A stretch of DNA of 64,000 bases from Syntrophomonas sp. UBA5314. Its GTDB lineage: Bacteria; Bacillota; Syntrophomonadia; Syntrophomonadales; Syntrophomonadaceae. The position numbers and the translations under genes were made by a program. The notes beneath the pieces are model-generated. The model did no database searches. It saw nothing but the letters and a program-made list of their open reading frames with translations, and was not told the origin of the DNA. Location of the stretch: assembly GCA_002410325.1 (NCBI GenBank), contig DHRK01000007.1, positions 301,940 through 365,939 of the forward strand, read 5' to 3'. Positions 59,887 to 64,000 of the stretch are shown here, piece after piece (position 1 is the first letter of the stretch; every line of letters begins with the position of its first letter).

Positions 59887-61093
59887 AGCGCAGTTTCCGC
59901 TCCTTACTCTCAACTACAACTTGAAGATCGGTATCGTTTAAAGCCACGGTCAGACGGTCGCCGATTTGCGTTTCGCCGCCGCTCTTCACAATATGCCCTT
60001 CCCTGCTTACCACCGCATATCCCCGTTCCAGGACTTTTAAGGGACTTAAAGCGTCCAGAGAGCGGGCCGCCAGGGCCAACCGGTTCTCCTTTTCCTTTAG
60101 CGTAGCCTGGGCCAGTTTGATCAAAGATTCGCGCTTGGCCTGCCAAAGTTCCCATTTATCCTTAAACAAGGCTTCCGGCTCATGCCACAGCTTCTTGCCC
60201 ATGATCCGGTCCAGGCATTCGTCCCAATAAGCCAGACGCCGTTCCAGAGCTCGCTGCATCCTTTTTTGCCGGTTTAGCAGCTCCTGCTCCAGCGCGCTCA
60301 TATCCGGCACAGCCAGTTGAGCGGCCTGGCTGGGGGTGGCGGCCCTCAGATCAGCCGCCCAATCAGCCAGGGTGAAGTCTATTTCATGACCTACGGCCGA
60401 TATTACCGGTATTTGCGATTCATATATGGCCTTTACCACTTCTTCGGTATTGAAAGCCATCAAGTCTTCCAGAGCTCCCCCGCCCCGCCCCACGATGATG
60501 ATGTCCACCTGGGCAAAGCGGTTTAAGAGAGCGATGCCCCGGGCCAGTTCCCGGGGGGCTTCGGCCCCTTGAACGGCGCTGTGCACCAGAATGATATCAA
60601 CCCGCCGGTGCCTCTGTTTTAAGATGCGGACCATATCCCGCAACGCCGCCCCGTCCTGAGAGGTGACAATGCCTATGCGGTTGGCCAGGGCCGGCAGTGC
60701 TTGCTTCTTTTCCGGGGCAAAGTAGCCGCGGCTTTCCAGGTCCTTTTTAAGTCTTTCCAGGAGCAGCAGGATTCCGCCCACGCCGTAGGGCTGCATTTCC
60801 TGCACATACACCTGGTATCTTCCCTGGCGTCCAAAGACGGCCAGGCTGCCCCGCAGCAAAACTTCCTGCCCATCCTGGGGTTTAAACTTGAGGGAGCGAA
60901 CCCGGCTTTTGAACATGACGCAGCTGACGGCGCTTTCCTCATCTTTAAGGGTAAAATAGAGGTGCCCGGACTGCTGGTACAGCTTGCAGCCCGATATTTC
61001 CCCTTTGAGCCAGCAGTCCTGCAAAAGCTCGTCGTTCTCTAACAGCCGGTTTATGTATTGATTTAAGGCGCTTACGGTCAGGAATTCCTGCAT
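59879..61093 (-). CDS. xseA: Exodeoxyribonuclease VII large subunit
   Basis: 404 residues. N-terminal OB fold (LTVSALNQYINRLLENDELL, WLKGEISG), then the catalytic domain with RIGIVTSQDGAALRDM, VDIIIVGRGGGALEDLMAFNTEEV (in parts GRGGGALEDLMAFN) and SAVGHEIDFTLADWAADLRAATPSQAA (in parts). Degrades single-stranded DNA with XseB. Overlaps the end of the preceding folD paralogue by 16 bp. Confidence 0.95.
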   Translation of the reverse strand: MQEFLTVSALNQYINRLLENDELLQDCWLKGEISGCKLYQQSGHLYFTLKDEESAVSCVMFKSRVRSLKFKPQDGQEVLLRGSLAVFGRQGRYQVYVQEMQPYGVGGILLLLERLKKDLESRGYFAPEKKQALPALANRIGIVTSQDGAALRDMVRILKQRHRRVDIILVHSAVQGAEAPRELARGIALLNRFAQVDIIIVGRGGGALEDLMAFNTEEVVKAIYESQIPVISAVGHEIDFTLADWAADLRAATPSQAAQLAVPDMSALEQELLNRQKRMQRALERRLAYWDECLDRIMGKKLWHEPEALFKDKWELWQAKRESLIKLAQATLKEKENRLALAARSLDALSPLKVLERGYAVVSREGHIVKSGGETQIGDRLTVALNDTDLQVVVESKERKLRYG

Positions 61094-61920
61094 GCAGCTC
61101 TCCTTCTGGCAGCCAGGGTTACGTTTTCCATCAGCTTGGCAATGAGAATGGGGCCCATGCCTCCGGGGACCGGAAGCAGGCGGCCGGAATACCGGGAGAG
61201 CCGCTCCCGGTCGGCGTTCCCCTGCAGCCCCTGCTGAGTTACGTAAAACCCGGCATCCAATACCAGACCGGGGCCATCCTGCCCCAGGCTCTTTATGATC
61301 CCGGCTCCGCCCTTTTCTATAACCGCAATATCGCAGTTGTCCAAAAGTTCCCCGGGCGGTTCGGGAAGGACCGTAACCCGGCAGCGGGCCTTCATTAACA
61401 GCAGAGCCAGGGGCATGATCAGGTCAAAGGATTCACCGACCAGCAGCACCCTTTTATCCCGCAGCGGCTGGGCATATCTTTCTATAACTTCCAGGCAGGC
61501 CAGGGCCGCACAGCTCGTAAAGGCCGGTTCCCCGCCCAGGAGGCCGCCCCGGTTTTCCTGGTGAAATCCGTCAACATCCTTTAGCGGATCAATGGCCTTT
61601 AAAAAAATTTCCCGCTGGGGTTCCAGATGCTCAGGCAGCGGAAGCTGCAGAATAATGCCGTCAACCGTGTCATCCCGGTTGAGCCGCTCTATCAACCCCA
61701 GCAAGGCAGGGCCGCTGACGGCTTCCGGAAGAGTCTCCAGGCAAAACCGCCCCCCTACATCCAGCGTGGCTTTTTCTTTGAGCCTGACATACATGGCGCT
61801 GTCTTCCTGGGAGCCTACCAGAATAACCGCCAGGCACGGCATAAGCCCCTGACCGGCGTTGTCATTGCGCAGCCGGGCTTTAATCTCTCCGGCAATCTGC
61901 GCCCCGCTTATAGCCTCCAT
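61078..61920 (-). CDS. FolD paralogue with altered NADP site (cyclohydrolase-like)
   Basis: 280 residues. The catalytic Tyr/Lys pair Y-x-x-x-K is kept (SAMYVRLKEKA), as are IILQLPLPEHL, DVDGFH and the end PVPGGMGPI. However, the Rossmann motif that is GRSxxVGxPxxxLL in FolD reads GESFDLIMPLALLLM: the GKP needed for dinucleotide binding is gone. The protein may therefore hydrolyse methenyl-THF but not use NADP (inference). ATG 61920 is 4 bp after the previous paralogue; the frame reaching 61968 is unlikely. Confidence 0.8.
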   Translation of the reverse strand: MEAISGAQIAGEIKARLRNDNAGQGLMPCLAVILVGSQEDSAMYVRLKEKATLDVGGRFCLETLPEAVSGPALLGLIERLNRDDTVDGIILQLPLPEHLEPQREIFLKAIDPLKDVDGFHQENRGGLLGGEPAFTSCAALACLEVIERYAQPLRDKRVLLVGESFDLIMPLALLLMKARCRVTVLPEPPGELLDNCDIAVIEKGGAGIIKSLGQDGPGLVLDAGFYVTQQGLQGNADRERLSRYSGRLLPVPGGMGPILIAKLMENVTLAARRRAACRNS

Positions 61921-61924
61921 CTGA

Positions 61925-62800
61925 TTATTCCCCCCGGTCCTCGCTGGTCTGCCAGCGCACCGCTTCAACGGTGTTCTTCATCAGGTAAGCAACCGTGACC
62001 GCCCCGACCCCTCCGGGCACCGGGGTGATAAAGGCGGCCCTTTCCCGGGCTGCTTCAAATTCCACATCACCGACAATCTTATCGTTGACCGTGTTGATGC
62101 CGGCATCGATGACAATAGCTCCCGGTTTGATCCATTCCCCTTTTATTACACCGGGTTTGCCTACTGCCACTACCAGTATTTCCGCCCTTTTGACATGCTC
62201 CTCCAGGAGCCCCCGTTCGGCGGTGGCTACATGGCACATGGTCACCGTGGCCTGTTCATGCAAAAGCATTACAGCGGTGGGTTTGCCCACTATATCACTG
62301 TGGCCGACAATGGTGACCTCTTTGCCCTTGAGATCTACACCGGTGGATTTGATCATGGCCACAACGGCTTGAGCCGTGCAGGGCATCAAACCGGGGACGC
62401 CTAAAAACATGCGGCCCAGATTGTAGGGAGTGACCCCTTCGATGTCTTTGCGGGTGGGAATAGCCCACTGGGCCAGTTTGGAATCGATATGCTCGGGGAG
62501 CGGCATCTGCAGTATGACCCCGTTGATATAGGAGTCTTCATCGATGTTTTTTATAATATTGAACAAACGCTTTTGCGAGGTGCCCGCGGCATATTCCATC
62601 AGCTCAAAATTAATGCCGATGCTCTCGGCGGTCCGGCGCTGGGAAGTCACATAGACCCGGGAGGCCGCGTTTTCCCCCACCTCAACGGTCATAAGCAGGG
62701 GCACTATCTCTCTGGTCTTTAACTCCTGAACCTCCTTGGCCACCTCTTTTAAAACCTTATCGGCAATGCCTTTGCCGTACAGAATGTTAGTTTTTTTCAA
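61925..62800 (-). CDS. FolD paralogue lacking the catalytic lysine (dehydrogenase-like)
   Basis: 291 residues. Rossmann motif VGHSDIVGKPTAVMLL is complete, with VILQMPLPEHI and ITPVPGGVGAVTVAYL. At the cyclohydrolase site SRVYVTSQRRTAE the Lys of Y-x-x-x-K is replaced by Gln. Changes of this Lys to Gln are known to end cyclohydrolase activity while leaving dehydrogenase activity. Start TTG 62800 or GTG 62803, with GGGGGT upstream. Confidence 0.82.
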   Translation of the reverse strand: MKKTNILYGKGIADKVLKEVAKEVQELKTREIVPLLMTVEVGENAASRVYVTSQRRTAESIGINFELMEYAAGTSQKRLFNIIKNIDEDSYINGVILQMPLPEHIDSKLAQWAIPTRKDIEGVTPYNLGRMFLGVPGLMPCTAQAVVAMIKSTGVDLKGKEVTIVGHSDIVGKPTAVMLLHEQATVTMCHVATAERGLLEEHVKRAEILVVAVGKPGVIKGEWIKPGAIVIDAGINTVNDKIVGDVEFEAARERAAFITPVPGGVGAVTVAYLMKNTVEAVRWQTSEDRGE

Positions 62801-62821
62801 CACATCTACCCCCAGCAATCT

Positions 62822-63778
62822 TTACCGTTCCAAATCAGAGGCCAGCAAGGCGACCCCGACAGCGTTGTCGGAGCTCAGAAGTGGTTCGGCGAAAAACAGT
62901 TTTATACCCACCGCCTGGTGCTCCAGGCGGGACCTGAGCCTCTCTTTTATAATAGAGTTGGCCATTACCCCTCCCACCAGTAGTACCTGTCCCAGGTTTA
63001 ATCGCTGGCATTCCCGGATTAAAGCCTTTTCCAGGGTGTTGGCAATAACCCGCAGGGTGGCAAAGGCTATATCCTCGGGAGGGATTCCTTCCCTGATATA
63101 CTGCATGGCCCGGGTTTCCGCCCCGGAAAAAGAGAAGCCCTTCTCACCCACCGAGGAGGGCAGGTGGGGCAGCCGTTTTCCGTCCGATTGGAGGGCCAGT
63201 TTTTCCATTTCTCTTCCCGCCGGAAAGGGAAGTCCCAGGGCCACTCCTACTCGATCTACCAGTTGCCCGGCGTGCAGGTCGTTTCCGGTCATAGTCATCT
63301 CTACATCATAGCAATGACCTTGACCGGGTCCGACCTTTAAAATTTCCGAAGTCCCCCCGGAAAAATGCACGGCCAGCAAGCCATTTGCCTGGTTGAGTTC
63401 CGGGTTGCCTGCCATTCCGGCCCGCACGTGGCCTTCCTGGTGGCTCACTTGGAACAAGGGAACCCCGAGAGCGGCGGCCAGGGTGCGGGCAGTAGCCGCT
63501 CCGGCCAAGAAAACCGGCATGTAGCTTCCTTCAACCGGGCGGGGATAGGCGCTTACCGCAACCGCTTTTACTTGCCGGAATACTTCGGGCTTAAGTCTTT
63601 CAACCAGCTTGGGGAGGTTTTTGACATGCCCAAATAAGGCTTCTGATTGTCTTAAACCCCGCTTGCCCCGCTCCACCTGCAGCATAAGCCGCTCATCAGA
63701 AAAAATCTGGCCTGTTTCATCTACTAAGGCCAGAGAGGTCGTGTAGGCACTGGTATCAATGCCTAAATAATAAGTCAT
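62822..63778 (-). CDS. TsaD/Kae1-like protein
   Basis: 318 residues, ASKHA fold. YLGIDTSAYTTSLALVDE, metal-site-like VSHQEGHVRAG, VHFSGGTSEIL, GFSFSGAETRA and LSSDNAVGVALL match TsaD-family features, but with HQEGH for HxEGH and loss of parts of the canonical sequence, so it is a paralogue rather than the tRNA-modifying TsaD itself. Starts within the nusB stop (ATGA). Confidence 0.75.
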   Translation of the reverse strand: MTYYLGIDTSAYTTSLALVDETGQIFSDERLMLQVERGKRGLRQSEALFGHVKNLPKLVERLKPEVFRQVKAVAVSAYPRPVEGSYMPVFLAGAATARTLAAALGVPLFQVSHQEGHVRAGMAGNPELNQANGLLAVHFSGGTSEILKVGPGQGHCYDVEMTMTGNDLHAGQLVDRVGVALGLPFPAGREMEKLALQSDGKRLPHLPSSVGEKGFSFSGAETRAMQYIREGIPPEDIAFATLRVIANTLEKALIRECQRLNLGQVLLVGGVMANSIIKERLRSRLEHQAVGIKLFFAEPLLSSDNAVGVALLASDLER

Positions 63779-64000
63779 TCTCTTTCACCCAGAACCTTGT
63801 CCAGGATGGCATTTACAAAGCTGCCCGAACTTTCGTCGCCATATTTCTTGGCGATTTCAATCGCTTCATCTATAGCCACGACCGCCTGGCCGCGCTCCGT
63901 ATGATGTATTTCATAGGAAGCCATGCGCATAATATTCCGGTCCACCGATGACATCCGGTCCAGGCTCCAATCCCTGGAATAGCGCGCCAGGCCGGCGTCT
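63775..64000 (-). CDS. nusB: NusB antitermination factor, 3' part
   Basis: C-terminal 74 residues, cut by the window edge. WSLDRMSSVDRNIMRMASYEI (in parts SSVDRNIMRMASYEI) and AIDEAIEIAKKYGDESSGSF then VNAILDKV are the family signature. NusB binds boxA RNA with NusE. Confidence 0.93.
   Translation of the reverse strand, partial: DAGLARYSRDWSLDRMSSVDRNIMRMASYEIHHTERGQAVVAIDEAIEIAKKYGDESSGSFVNAILDKVLGERE

Overview
The window looks like the chromosome of a spore-forming, anaerobic, Gram-positive Clostridia of the Syntrophomonas type. The sequence supports this with forespore and master sporulation genes (sigF, spoIIAA, spoIIAB, spoIIM, spo0A, spoIVB), strong GGAGG ribosome binding sites, frequent TTG/GTG starts, a complete butyrate/crotonyl-CoA beta-oxidation set with two tandem CoA-transferases, and a class III polyhydroxyalkanoate (PHA) synthase locus. 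This genus-level placement is inference from gene content; no 16S rRNA or tRNA gene is present.

Layout. 0.2-1.6 kb: a glycosyltransferase-like gene and a DNRLRE-like gene on the plus strand. 1.86-5.0 kb (minus): dodecin and dacF-spoIIAA-spoIIAB-sigF. 5.1-9.6 kb (minus): a molybdate/tungstate operon modA-modB-modC-modA-modD with a predicted three-way-junction RNA in front of modD, divergent from a HTH/binding-protein regulator at 10 kb. 11-18.3 kb (minus): iron alcohol dehydrogenase, pdp, deoB, xerD, a small membrane protein, spoIIM and a CBS-containing pyrophosphatase. 18.5-21.7 kb (plus): M20 peptidase, NUDIX hydrolase, EndoQ-like PHP nuclease. Two copies of a palindromic repeat family lie at 16.7 and 19.7 kb.

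21.7-47.6 kb is a block bounded by the intact EndoQ 3' end on the left and a diverged copy of that same 3' end on the right, so it looks inserted or rearranged. It holds (a) a sigma-54 activator followed by a near-perfect -24/-12 promoter and hbd-crt-thl-acd, then two CoA-transferases; (b) an XRE-type regulator divergent from phaE-phaC-phaJ; (c) an accessory signalling locus: a LuxR-type response regulator, a binding-protein/7TM pseudo-kinase, a 7TM histidine kinase, a second LuxR-type regulator, a truncated third receiver, and a run of lipoproteins and membrane proteins. Three promoters in (c) carry paired palindromic operators (TNACA-NN-TGTNA) spaced 22-23 bp, with the proximal one centred 33 bp upstream of a -10 element. 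This looks like one self-contained signal-response regulon, and I regard it as the most promising undescribed system here.

47.7-64 kb (minus): a MazF-type toxin-antitoxin pair, then the conserved block spo0A, spoIVB, recN, argR, mnmM-like, nadK, tlyA, dxs, a DUF21-like membrane gene, a structured non-coding stretch, ispA, xseB, xseA, two FolD paralogues whose active-site losses are complementary, a TsaD-like protein and the 3' end of nusB.
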